From Caenorhabditis elegans (lineage: Eukaryota; Nematoda; Chromadorea; Rhabditida; Rhabditidae), in contig NC_003279.8 in NCBI RefSeq assembly GCF_000002985.6, forward strand, positions 8,742,001 through 8,806,000: a stretch of DNA of 64,000 nucleotides, read 5' to 3'. Position 1 is the first letter of the stretch, and each line of letters starts with the position of its first letter. A program made the position numbers and the translations under genes. A model generated the notes under the pieces. That model saw only the letters and a list, made by a program, of their open reading frames with translations, searched no databases and was not told the origin of the DNA. Positions 35,512 to 47,703 of this stretch are shown one piece after another.

Positions 35512-38264
35512 TCTAAAATAGAATATTATCAAATTAATCAATAAAACTTGAAGAAAAAATGTTGTGATATGGATATCAAGGCTACCAAAGCCCCCAGGCA
35601 CATGGAAAAACAACAAAAGAAAGGGACATACACACATATACCGTCTGGTGGTTGCTCCAGGAGCCCAAGGGGTTCTCTGGAGCAGTGGCTGCTCCTGGGG
35701 GCGATAACAAACAAAAAGACATGTCAAACACAAACATAAATGGGTGGAGCTGGTACGCAGAAGAGCAATTTCTCGCGCCGTCCGCGCGCAAGCTCATTCC
35801 GCGGACAGTTGGGTTAGATGGAAAGAGAGAGAGCACTTTCCGGGGCGAGCAGAAATGACGGGTTGAGCAAGAAGAAAAGAATCTGTTTGAGGGGTTTCGA
35901 TTGTGCGAATGAGTTGAAGAAGAAAGGGAAGAACAGAAAGAAACACTGATAATCCTATCATAAAGGGTTTGATAACTTGGAACTAGGTTGAACCTTGAAA
36001 GGGAATATCTTAAATGACTCGGCAATTCGTCGCAACTTATTCACCAACATTAACAACCTTTCTACCAATTTTATATTCTCGCAACTTTTAATCTGTCTTT
36101 AGCAACTTCTTTCCCAACTTTAGCAACTTTTTAACCAAGTTTAGCCAATTTTTAAAAAATTTTCAGTGCAAATTTTGAGGGTATCCCCAACTTTAACCCA
36201 ATTTACCCAACTTTAGCAACGTTTTTACCAAATTTTAGCAACTTCTGCGCTTGGCATTTCTAAAGTTGCTAAAGTTGGTGGATAAGTTGCGGCGATTTGC
36301 CGAGGAAGTGTCAGTGAGAATTTTGTCAGAGTATATTCTAATGGATAATAAATACCTAGTATCCAAATGGAAAACTCTAAAATGTTTAAAATTTGTCAAA
36401 CATTTACAATCAAAGTTTCGACAAATTACCAATTTTCGAAACAAAATTTGGGCTTCTAGGAAAATTTAAAGCAAAACCCCTATACTGTTGAGAGGTTCTA
36501 TATTTTATATTTTAACTATATTTTCACTGGGCTACATTCCGTGACTACAAATTAAGTGCAAGCACGGTAGTTATTGATTTTAAGTCGAAATCAGGTAATA
36601 TACGTTCAAATCGAATTAAAAATAGCTAAATACAGTTATTCAGTATCTAAATAATCTGGTTATTACATTTTTTATTCAGAGTTTTAAATGTCAGAAGAAA
36701 TACCCAATTATGATAGATTAATCAAAAGTACTCAGATTTCGGCAGGGTATTGTTCTTTCAAAATTGCTTGGCTTAATGTGACATAGAGGTAATCGTGATG
36801 ACGTGGCACTGCTTACCAATTTCCACGTCAAGTATGTTGTACGCTTTTTTGAAGTGGCACTTATTATGAATTGAACACTTTTTATGGCCGTAGGGGCTCA
36901 ATGACATGAATCATTGGTCTTTTTTTCATGCACACTCATCCGCATTCCAACTTCTTTCACAGAACATCTCTTCTATTTTGCACAAACAAAGGATTACGGT
37001 AGGTACATTTACAGTAATCTCCCATAGTGGCGCCCTCTCCGGCTACAGCCTAAGTCCTGTTTTTGTCGTCCGGTCAGTCAGTCAGTGTGTATGTGGCGAG
37101 CAATTTTTATTAAGTCTATTGTTTTGAATGTGTCAGTCACTTTCTCTATGTTGTCATACAAATTTTCTAAAACAAAAGATGAGCAAGCAAGAGAGCTTGT
37201 CGCGGGGATTCAAATTTCTCCGTCACATTGTTTTTTTCGCCTTTCATTTCTTTTCAGTTTTTGTTTGATTTTTCAATCCGGAAATGTTTTTCGTGGCATT
37301 CTGACTACTTCCATTTTGTTTATTTTTGTTGAATAACCTGTGGAAAATTTCAAATACTTTCTAAGAGTTGCAGTACGCTGAAAAATTTCATGTAAAGCTT
37401 GAGGTTATTCTTTTTTCAAACAATACTGCGCAGTTCAAATGTTTTCAAAAAACCAACAAAAAAGTGTTCAAGCTATAAAACTGTCCGACTGATAAAGATT
37501 TTTTTGGTTTTAAAAATACACAAGCAATTGGCAGTAGAGCGTTAATACAAATTTGAACATTTGTTGGAAAATGAATTCATGGTGGATATCTATTTGTGGC
37601 CAGATCTTCAGTTCAAAAGGTTTTTTTTTAAATTTTTTTTTAAAACAGGTCTGGTGTACCATTAATAAATTTTAACATTATTTTCGTTTTTTTTCTTTGC
37701 ATCCATTCTATAAAAATTACATTGAAAAGTCAGAGAAGTTTCCAAATATTTATCAAACGACTGGCAATCGGAGATTTCAAATATTCGATGACAAAATTGA
37801 TGTAGTAGTAATAATTGTGGGTGGAAATGTACAAAAAAATAATGACAAGAATTTGGAACTAGAAATGAAAAAATTGTAAGAAAGAATCGGGAATTGACTG
37901 AAAAACTGGCATGATTTCGATGTTTTTAAGAGATTTTGTTTGATGTTCAGATGTTTTGAGTTGATGGTTGAGAAGATGGTGAATGAACAGAACATAACAC
38001 AGAAAACAATGAGTTGTGGGTGATTAGATAAATGGGACAAAATGAGAAAACAGTGGACTCATGGTGTCATTTGAATATCAACTGTTTGGTAATTGGCAAC
38101 ATAATTTGCAAAAAAATGGAGTTGATGTATCTAATGACTGTGGCGAAAATATTTGAGCTTTCACAAAGTTAAAATCTAATTTGAGAGCAGTTTTTACATG
38201 TTAATCTAGGTCTCTTTCTAATACAAACAAAATAGATTTTCAGTAAAAAAAGGGGATCAAAAAT
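35512..38264. other. Intergenic region between Q-rich gene and mfb-1
   Basis: The 2.75 kb upstream of the Q-rich gene holds no supported gene. Present are an imperfect hairpin (35652-35685), a GC-richer promoter-like patch (about 35630-35860), and copy B of the TTGCTAAAGTTGG element (36018-36304). The right part is AT-rich and includes the probable mfb-1 3' UTR. Confidence 0.5.
36018..36304. mobile_element. TTGCTAAAGTTGG element, copy B, shortened
   Basis: This copy is inverted relative to copies A and C. Its termini are CTCGGCAATTCGTCGCAAC and GCGGCGATTTGCCGAG. It is 287 bp, about 49 bp shorter than the other two. The missing part lies between two CCAACxTTAxCAAC repeats, as expected for deletion between short direct repeats. 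Confidence 0.85.
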
Positions 38265-41200
38265 TTACAAATAAATCAACATATCGACAAATTGTCTGGG
38301 AGTGACTCTAACAGATGGTGCAGTTGTCTCTCGGACACATGGATGTCCAAGACTTTTCCAGAAAAGAGCTTTGCAATGGCAACAAATGTGAATGAGATCA
38401 GCGTAGAGTTCACGGCACCCGTGATATTTTTTGAGGTCGAAAAAGGCTTGACGCCACGATTTTCCTGAGGTTTTCTGTTGTTTGATTTGATATTCTTGGA
38501 AGTGAAATGTGCAAAGGGATTTCCAAATTTTGTCCTCGCCATTTATCATGTCTTGAAGAGCTTCATGAACTTGGGCAGTCTCCAAAAGGGAATTATGATC
38601 AGGGAGACGACGAAGAATTAGAAGAACAATCTGAAACAAAAACAAAATTAGGAAAATTCATAAAACTTTCATGGAAAGTTATGGCTCAAAACGACAACGT
38701 TTTCCCTGTCAGTATTTTACTTGCAGTAGTTAGCTCCGACAGTTTAAGAATTTATCGGAAAACGTTTAACTGGAAAAAAAACATTTTATAGATCTTTCTC
38801 TATAATTCCGTATTTAAAAACAACAGAGACAGATGTCGTAAAAGTAAATCAAAAGGGATGTAAGACAATCAATATTTGTACTTTTTAGAGAGATATTCTT
38901 TTATAGACCATAAAATTATGGAATGTTACATCGGTAAATCTGCCGGTGGTTGTTGATAAAGAACGGAGGGAATATTTATAATTTTGTAAAACGTACAGTT
39001 GAATATTATAATTTTTTGTGTTCAATTCCTTTGAATTTTTGGAATTTAGTTTTTTGTCAATCCTTATTATTGTAATATATTTAAAAAAATTTTCCTTTTT
39101 GAAATTAATTTCTTAAAACTCTCCTTGAGGAAAAAAACAAAAAATTGTGCATGCGCCGAGGACAGGATTTGAACCTGCATCGGGCTAGTGCCCTTTGAGT
39201 CTGAAAACTCATGCCTTGCCCCACTCGGCCACCTCGACGCACATTCTGAATATTTTTCATCTTCAATGTATAACGTTTATGGGACCATTAACAAGGATTG
39301 TGGGGAAATATTAGATGGTTAATCGATATAATGACTAAAATACTATATTTTAAGTTTAAAATAAATGAATTAAAAATGTTGAAAAGAAAACCAGAAGAAA
39401 AATTTAAAACTAAAATTCATATTGAGAGAAAAGGATAAAATTTTGAAAGTAATTTTTATGTCAACTCCGTTGAACTTTGTTCTTACATGATTCCATCCCA
39501 TCATTATGTTTTGTTTTCATCCCAGCCATTCGCCCCCTCCACTTTAGCTTGATAGACAAATTCCAATCCCCCGCTTTGAAAAAGCGGGAAAAAACCGACC
39601 CAATCACACAATTTCCTTTTCATTTTCTTTTCATTATTTTTACCATACTTTTGCTCTTGTATCTTTTATTTATCTTTATTTATCTTTATATGAAATGGTT
39701 TAATTACCCAAGTTTGAGGTTTCGAAAAACCCCCCAACGCGGTGACTGAGGAAAGGAAAAGAGTTTTGGAACTCTTTTCTGTACATTTTATTCATTTTAC
39801 ATTTTCCTAATCTATATTTTTTTCTAAAAATAAATTGTAGTATCTTATTGAAAAATCTAAACTTTTTCACAATTTTTTGTGTTTTTAAATTTAAATGTAG
39901 AACTTATTGGAATACTAATTTTTTAAGTGGTAAACATTTAATATTTAGGGAAAAGTTACGAACCTCTCTCGGAAGATCAAAGAATGTAAGAGCACTTTCA
40001 TCATCGGCATCAGCAGCCGTTCGAACATTATTTTCAGATATGAGATCAAGAAGTGATGAGGCAGTTTGATGATGACGAGACACTAATTGTGGAGATCCAC
40101 ACACGTTCACATTATCCAACCCGTTACCGAACTGAAATAAATTTAAACATTTTATTAATTTCTTCAAATCTTAAACAGCTCTTGTAGTATAATTAAAACT
40201 ACAATTTACCTGTTTGACTAGATCTTTGGCAGTTGACACGTTAACATCTTCGTTTGATGATCGGAAGCAAATGGCACTGAGAATACCCAAAAGAGATTTA
40301 CGAGCAGTTGCAGAGAGATTTGGAAGTTTCTCTTCTACTAATATTTGAACTACCTGAAAGTTTTGCATTTGATACGGGTCTAATGAATTGACATGTTATC
40401 TATGGTGATTTTTTCTATATATTTTTTGTTTCGAAATTTAGAGCACTCAGACAAACGCTTAGTCGTCTAATTAGATTTCAACCAAATATAATGGGGACAT
40501 AATTCATATTTGTTTAGAAATCTATATTTGATTATATTTGCTCCATATTTTATTAAAAAATCCATGTTAGATTAGATTTGTTCCATATTAGATTAGAAAT
40601 CCATATTTGATTAGAATTGTTCTATATTGAATTAAATTTCAACCATATTTGATTAGATTTGTTCCATATTGGATTAGATTTTAACCATATTTGATTAGAA
40701 AATCCATATTGGATTAGAATAGGAAGCCTATTAATTATATCCCCATTATATTTGGTTGAAATCTAATTAGACTACTAAGCGTTTGTCTGAGCAATGTCAC
40801 AAATTTAAGCCCATATTTATCATGTTAAACAAGAGATATTTGAAACGAAATTGAAATATAAAATTTGCAGAAATTTTTTTCCCAAAATTATGAGTCGTCA
40901 GTCACGGGAAATCACTATTTTTTAAACTGTAATTGAAAATCTTTCATTTTTTCACAAAGCTTTATCAGATCATTTTGGGAGGACTATTGCTTGGCAAATC
41001 GCCGCAACTTATTCACCAACTTTAGCAACTTTAGAAATGCCAAGCGCAGAAGTTGCTAAAATTTGGTAAGAACGTTGATAAAGTTGGGCAAATTAGATTA
41101 AAGTTGGGTTTACCCTCAAAATTTGCACTGAAAATTTTTTTTTAATTGGCTAAACTTGGTTAAAAAGTTGCTAATGTCGGGAAAGAAGTTGCTAAAGACA

Positions 41201-42946
41201 GATTAAAAGTTGCGAGAATATACAATTGGTAGAAAAGTTGCTAATGTTGGCGGATAAGTTGCGGAAGGGTAAAGTTGGCGCTTAAGTTGCTAAAGTTGGT
41301 GAATAAGTTGCGACGAATTGCCGAGTTGTATTAGCTGTTAACAATTTCCTCACTTAAACTACTTCAAATTTATTGCACCATACCTTGCAAATGAAGTTAA
41401 ATCTGCGAACGTCATTGACTGCACGAGCAAGATCAAGGCGATGAAATGCTTCAGACATACTCGTACATCCAATAAACTCTTTCGATGTACTTTTAACAAA
41501 ACAATGTGGAATCCAATCTTTGTCATTCGAATCTGTAATAATTTATATTTTATCTAATGTGTTCTGTTTGATAGTATAATTTAATTCAACTTTCAAAGCT
41601 AGATCCCCTTTTCATCCAGAATAAATCTTTTTTCCCTGGTGACGCACTAATCCTGAATTGTAGACCCACATACAATTCTAGGCCAATACATGTTCATTTC
41701 CGTTCCGCCAGGTAGGCAACATGAAGAGACTCAGACCGGAAAACAAATTGTTATTACTAAATAGCACCAGTATATTCAATCCGTTCACCTCTCTATGTGC
41801 AGGTGTCAGATTTTCTATGTATCTCTCATTTTGGCGCACTGTCTAACAGGAATAATCGGTGGGAGTTATTAATGAATGTTTCATGCCACCGTTTGTATAC
41901 CTGCGTCTCATGATCTCTAGTAGGCACTCAATTATAATTATCGCGGCGGTGTGGGAAGGCTTCGATAGGAATAGGATTAATGTGTGAAGAGTTCAGAAAA
42001 AAAAAAGCAGTACCACGCTATGAATTATATAAAAACTTCAAGATTAAAATTTTCCAACCAGGAACCAGAATTTCTCCCCAAGTTCATCTCTTTCGTGTGT
42101 TCGCTCAAAATGCTCATAGTGCCCTGAGCGTTCACGTCATGTGTCTAATCGGCGTCCAGAGTCGCCACTCAGTCATATGTTTTGTGTGCTCAACCAGAGA
42201 AATCAGCTGATATGTCTTGTTTTCATAGACGTTCTTCGACTTATCACAGTTGTACTTTAAAAAAATCACAAGTGACCAAGGTAAACGTTTACGAGTGTTT
42301 ACGAGTGATGTATTATATAGGAATTGGGTACACTTGTGTATGTAAAACTAATGATGATATCAATTTTAAAAGGTTTTTGAACTTTATTAAAAATTTATAG
42401 TCAGTGAAAAGGCTTACCAGAATCCTCTGCACTACTCGAAGACGAATTGCATCTTTCAATTCCAGATCCAGGCAAAGAACCACATGAACTATTTTGTTCA
42501 GAATCGTAGAGCCCAAATTTAGGAACTGAAGATGCAGATGAACCAGAATCAAGAATAAATTTTGGAGAAGAACTGCTCACAAGAGTTGGACTAGAAGACA
42601 CTTGAGGTATAAAAATTGGTTCTGACGATATCTGAAAATTCTTTATATTCTTTTGACATATACAATAGTGCACACGTCTCCCTATTCTTTGCCAAATGCT
42701 CATTTCTCTATGTCGCACATCGTTTTCACACAAGCCGTGCTTGCTTGCTTCACAAAATTTATGGCAGATGCGCGAGGAGCATGTATATGCGGTGTAATAT
42801 GAGCCAAAACTTTGTGACTCTTTTCAAAAAGCAACCTCTGACAACTACTATGGGAAAGAATAATGGGAACAAAGTACGAGAAGATGATAACTTTCCGATT
42901 GCTGGAAAAATTTTATTTTTGGCATATGGCTGAGTATATATGTATA

Positions 42947-42995
<49 letters not shown>

Positions 42996-43386
42996 ACAGA
43001 TTACCGGGAATTTAAGTTTACCAAGCTCTGTATTTTTTCTTGAATATGCACATTTCCAGCTAAAAATGTTTTAAACTTTAAGTTTTTAGAGTCTTTTTTT
43101 ATAAAAAATTATTAATGATACGGTTTTTTAAATTGTTAATTTTTTATATGTAGCTTCAAAAAAAATTCGTTAGGTTTGAAAAATGCCCAAAATATCCGGC
43201 AACTGATAACTGTCAAAATTGCAAATTGCCGCACATCCCTTATTTTCCCCTTCAAGACTTCAATTTCCTTCAGAAAAAAATCCTCACCTGTACAGGTCTT
43301 AATTTAGTTCTTTCCCAACCATTTGTATGTGGAGTCCGAACCCATGTTTCACCGGGAGCTCGCCAATCACGTCCAATGAATGGCAT
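38265..43386 (-). CDS. mfb-1: Muscle F-box protein, FBXO32/FBXO25 (atrogin-1) family
   Basis: Six exons: 43386-43288, 42631-42418, 41532-41384, 40353-40210, 40131-39964 and 38630-38265; 1140 nt, 379 aa. It is the worm counterpart of the SCF ubiquitin ligase subunit atrogin-1/FBXO25. The family N-terminus MPFIGRDWRAPGETWVRT is clear. A Ser-rich insert (34-105) follows, then the conserved block SEAFHRLDLARA/DVRRFNFICK, a helical region, and an F-box beginning FFDLPRE at about 252 that is split by an intron from IVLLILRRLPD. The C-terminus has the Cys/His cluster HICCHCKALFWK typical of the family. A 1333-bp intron within the F-box contains a tRNA-like gene on the same strand. The upstream start lacks a nearby acceptor, so non-coding 5' exons or a transcription start further right are possible. 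Confidence 0.93.
39154..39238 (-). tRNA. Class II tRNA-Ser-like gene with irregular anticodon loop
   Basis: On the minus strand this 85-nt sequence folds into a cloverleaf: acceptor GTCGAGG with CCTCGGC (seven pairs, one G-U), A-box TGGCCGAGTGG, a long variable arm GGGC-ACTA-GCCC, and a T arm CAGG-TTCAAAT-CCTG. Base 73 is G, as in tRNA-Ser. The anticodon stem TGAGT/ACTCA closes a loop of only six bases, TTTCAG; opening the last pair gives eight. The anticodon is thus ambiguous: UCA if the 5' side is aligned, CAG if the 3' side is. It may be a functional odd tRNA or a pseudogene. It lies inside an mfb-1 intron on the same strand. Confidence 0.75.
39756..39779. repeat. 10-bp stem hairpin in mfb-1 intron
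   Basis: GAAAAGAGTT and AACTCTTTTC pair perfectly around a TTGG loop. A second short hairpin, CCCGCTTT-GAA-AAAGCGGG, lies about 190 bases to the left (near 39570). These could be chance or intron structure. Confidence 0.5.
40446..40791. mobile_element. Terminal-inverted-repeat element filled with a minisatellite
   Basis: The ends are about 50-bp inverted repeats with one mismatch in the first half, both starting CTCAGACAAACGCTTAGT and continuing through CTAATTAGATTTCAACC to ATAATGGGGA. Between them is a degenerate tandem array of about 20-22-bp units such as CATATTTGATTAGATTTGTT (about 40507-40728). It lies in an mfb-1 intron and carries no coding frame. Confidence 0.88.
40990..41325. mobile_element. 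TTGCTAAAGTTGG element, copy C
   Basis: The 336-bp copy is the same length and orientation as copy A and highly similar throughout, with one change in the left terminus (CTTGGC). It lies in an mfb-1 intron between the exons at 40353 and 41384. Confidence 0.87.
42935..42992. repeat. TA-rich microsatellite in mfb-1 intron 1
   Basis: About 58 bases of nearly pure TA repeats with occasional C or G interruptions (TATATGTATAAATATA at the start). Confidence 0.85.
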
Positions 43387-46300
43387 TTTGAAAATTGAAA
43401 AGTTGACAGCAACTTCTGCAATTTTTGAATTAATAGGAGGGACGAGTGTAAAAATAAAATACAAAATGAAAATAAGGAGAAGGAGAATAATGTTTATCAT
43501 TTTTATTGATAAGATTGTGGTAGGTACTCTTCAAGAAATGTTTGGAAATAGACAGGAATGATAATAAGGAGGATTTGACAATAACATGTTGCTGGGAAAT
43601 GTGGGCGAAAATGTTGAAATATATTTCTAGAGAACCAAGAGAACAGTTTTTATTAATTTTTTGATTAAAAACCAAGGAGAGATAGCAGAAAAAGTGTTTA
43701 AAATTTTCAGCTTTTTGAGCTTTCTTTTTTTTTAATTTTCAAGAGAATATTCAGAAAATGGATTAGTTTTTCAAGGCAACAATCATATTTTAAAACTTTT
43801 TTCATTGAATCTCTAATTTCTGGGCTTTCAGATCAATAAAACAAATTGGACACTGATAAAACCGATAAATTTAAATATATTTTTGTATTTTTGTTGAAAC
43901 CGAAGATAAAAAAAGATATGAGCAACCATATTAGAGTAGTGAGGGTAAACTACTAATAGGGAAAATAGGATATGTAAAAATGAGTATTTTATTGTAAAAA
44001 TACCAAAATAAATTATTCTCCTAATTTGTGGTCTCAAAGAGAAAGTGACATAGAGACTAAAAACATGAGCTTCTCAGCTAAAAGTCAAGTGTGTTTTCTC
44101 AATTTTTCCACCCATTGCATTTCCGATGCGTGATGGTATGAAGGAGGAAGGGAACAAAAACAAATTGGTGGAATGGAAGAGAGAAGAAAATAAATGAATA
44201 AACAAATAAACATGTTGATGAGGGAAGAAAACTGGAAGTTACGTGAAAGAATCAGCAGAGATAAAAATAATGTCGCATATTTATTAACAAGGGTTTCAAC
44301 TGGATTTTCCTGCCACATCTGGTGAATTTGATGAAATTATCTAATCATAATCTAAAATCTAGAGAAAGGAAAACATCAGAAAGTGACAGGATTTTTTTTA
44401 GAGAATCTTAAAATTTTAGGCGTCTGAAAGTTAGCAATTTTCAACTTACCAATCTACCATGTTCTACAGCCTGAAACCAAAAACATTTCCTAATTTAAAA
44501 TTTAGAAGAATATATTAAAAATGATTCAAACGCCTGAGAACTGAGGTTTGAAACTAAACTCTTTTTCCAGAAAAAAGATTTCAATGCTTCCTAGGCTGGA
44601 AATAATCGAAATTTAACATTTAGAATAATTTGTAGATTACTATAATTTGGGTACTTCAGAAAGTTGGAAACCAAAAAAAGTTAGTAGCCACCATGAAAAG
44701 TGAAACTTGAAGACAAGGAGTCGGCATACAGGTCAACTTGAAAAAATGACCTTCAATTTGCAATATCAGCTGCTTCTTCTTCTCTTCTTTTTACTTCTTC
44801 TCTCTGGTGGCCCTAGTGTCCTCTAGACATGCTTCTACCAATCCAAGATCCACACAAAATACAAGAGAATTAGAGAAAGATACAGAGAAAGTGTCATGTG
44901 AGATTGAGACGTAGACATATATACAACTTCCATTTTGAGAGAACAAAACATGAGATAGTATGTGAGACATAGAGACGCAGACAATCAGGGAGAATGGCAT
45001 AAAAGCGCGCAGAAAGGCGTGTTTTTCTGTTTCTCTCTATCCGAGTTCTTTCACCCTCAAATTCCAATTCTATTTTTTCTCCCACTTTCCATCTCTAATT
45101 CTCTTTCTCCCTACCACTTCTTCTTTTTTTGTTATGCTGCTTTGTTATGGCTGAAAGCGAAGAGAGAAGTGAAATGGACAAAAAAAAAAAGAAAAAAGTG
45201 GGAGGAGAAAAGAGAAGATGTGAAATTTTGATTAGGGGTGTATATGTGTGTGTAATGTGGCAAAAAAACTAAATAAGAGAAGACGTCTTCTTTTCCTATT
45301 TCTAGATTTAAAGGGACGGATGATTTGAGAATAATGGTAACAAACTGAAATTAGAAGATAAAGCAACCTATTCGAAAACCACTACTCATCCGGAAAAAGG
45401 CTTCCAAAAAGATACAGTATCAAAATAAGAATAGAAAAAAAACAAGTTGCACTACATAGCACAGAAGGCAATAAGAGAGGCGGCGAGAGGCGCCGCATGG
45501 AACACGTAGAATACATTTTAAAGTAAATAAAAACCTCTGTATTTTCAGATAATTAGATAATTTACTACATACAATTTATTACAATAATGGTTTTTCTTTG
45601 GAAAGTCTTATGAAAGTTTCTGGCAAATTGTAATAGTTAAAGTTATTTCTGAAATTTCATGTTTCAAAATAATTAATTAGACTTTTCAGCTAGACAATTT
45701 AAAATAGTCTTTAAAAAACTCTAAGAAAAAATCACCACATGTTTGATCTTTTATATATCTTTATTACTAAACAAACTTCACGTGACATTTCACATGACAA
45801 CTGCCAAGTAACTTACTCAAATGACCCATTCAGCTTCTCCATCTTTTCAATAGACCACTCGTGTTTTTTTCTAGAGTAAAAGACCAACTGATGGAGCAGG
45901 TGAGAACAGATGAGATAACTGAAGGTCAGTCAGCTGGCTATACTTGAGATAAATTGATCATTGATAGGTTTGAGATCAGTTGGACCTTTGAAAATGAAAA
46001 GAAAACATTTTGAATATCGGAATGTGATCTTTTGGAAACAGTGATGATGATGCTTTGAAACTAAGTAAAAATAATAAAAAATAAAAAAATTAATCATTGA
46101 GAGATCAACATAACACCAAGCATCGGGTCTGTTCAAGGAAATCACAAAATAGGTCATTAAACACGGAAAATGTTCTACGGAAAGTGAACTTTCTGAAAAT
46201 CAAATTGGTCAACTTTCTGATAGATTTTGGATTTGTAAAATGTATGTAGTTCATCTACAAGTTCCAAAAGATAACAAATTTGTGGGAATTTGTCTTGCCG

Positions 46301-47402
46301 CGCGTTTTTAAAACTACTGTATAATATTTTACTCTAACTCTATGTATTCAATCATTGATTTTTCTCAATAATAAACGTTTTATGGTGAATAAAATGTTCA
46401 GTTTTCTATAGTATAGTTCTATAGGAACAAAAAATAAAATACAGAGTATATCTAAATATGTAGGCCCATATAGTGTTTGAGAGTACCACGAGAAGTTTTT
46501 TGACACTCTGAACTTAAAAAAATGTGCATTTTTGAATTACCACGCCGAGGTTAAGAAATTTTAAAACTCAGTAGCAAACGCTTTGTGTTACAACTTTAAG
46601 TTAAAAGTCTTTAACTTTCAGACTTTTAGAATGATCATAGGCATTTTTAAAATAAATTTCAAAAAGTAAAAACGAAACAAATTCGAAGAAAGAAACGATC
46701 ATCAGGGTAATATCTTTTGTATTATATTGAAGAGAACGTTTCACAACAAGTTGTGAAATTAAGGATTTCTGAAATCGATGACTAAAGTCTATAAATGAAA
46801 TCATATAGATTTCAAAATCTAAATCTTGGGTATTATTTTCGGGGTACCAAGATACTAATGAACTCTCGGCTGCACGAGGATATAAATGCTCGTTCCTCTC
46901 AAGCCCCGCCCATTTTGGCTCCACTAACTCTTGTGACCTTTTGGTCAGCTGCACTTAGGTGATGATGAGAGTGATAAAGTTGAGCAAATGACAAAAAGTA
47001 TGAAATTGAAAAAAGTATTTTAGAAAACCATTTGACAGTTGCTCCCGGACGTCTGACCTTTTGCCTTCAGTTTTTACGTCAGACGGAAGATTTTGAAGAG
47101 CAATTGTTCGGGTGCAGAGTTCGAAATATCACGAATTTTTATTTAAAACAATTCCAATTTTTTGCAGAGTTTGGGCTTATTGGGCCAAGTATATTACCAA
47201 AATAGTCTATGCAGTTATTTCGGAATCTACTTTGCAAGAAAACATGAAATTGAAACAATTACAATCGGATTCTGGAAAATTGTAATTGAACTTTTTTTCA
47301 TCTTAAATAACACAAAATGAATTTGAATGAATTGCTTTCCCCGAAAACTTCACTGAAGAGGTACGGTAGTCAAGCATTTCTGCATTCTGTCGTAAAGCAT
47401 GA

Positions 47403-47703
47403 TGCACGCGGAGACCCGAAGAACTCGGGGGATGTCCAATTGGGGGGATTACCAACTCGGGGGATTGGCTCCGCCCGCAGAACCGTGGCTTACAATACGC
47501 CCATTTCACAACTGCCGCACGGTTTTAAAATTATTTTCTCTTGTTGTTTCTCGCTCTAATGAGAAAAATACTGTTTTAAAGCCGTGCGGCAGTTGCAGAA
47601 ATGGGCGTATTGCAAGCCACGGTTCTGTGGGCGGGGCCAATCCCCCGAGTTGGTAATCCCCCCCAATTGGACATCCCCCGAGTTCTTCGGGTCTCTGCAC
47701 GCG
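47403..47703. mobile_element. Palindromic hAT-like MITE with 8-bp TSD
   Basis: The element (47411-47695, 285 bp) consists of two near-perfect inverted arms of about 125 bp. They begin GAGACCCGAAGAACTCGGGG and include ACTGCCGCACGG at their inner ends, separated by a 40-bp AT-rich spacer. The flanks carry an exact 8-bp direct repeat TGCACGCG (47403-47410 and 47696-47703). It is the full-length relative of the shortened copy at 15870-16009. The arms are unusually GC-rich for this region. Confidence 0.92.

Noticed and set aside
40500-40760. CRISPR-like array because of regular spaced repeats
   Set aside because: Units are degenerate and contiguous with no unique spacers, and the genome is eukaryotic; it is a minisatellite inside an inverted-repeat element.
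42313-42400. Extension of the mfb-1 Ser-rich exon beyond 42418
   Set aside because: A consensus donor GTAAGCC precedes it and the next exon joins in frame only with that donor.
46860-46990. Possible gene fragment or repeat with 'AGCCCCGCCCA' similar to 32970-33000
   Set aside because: Only a short shared word; no termini, frame or duplication could be defined.
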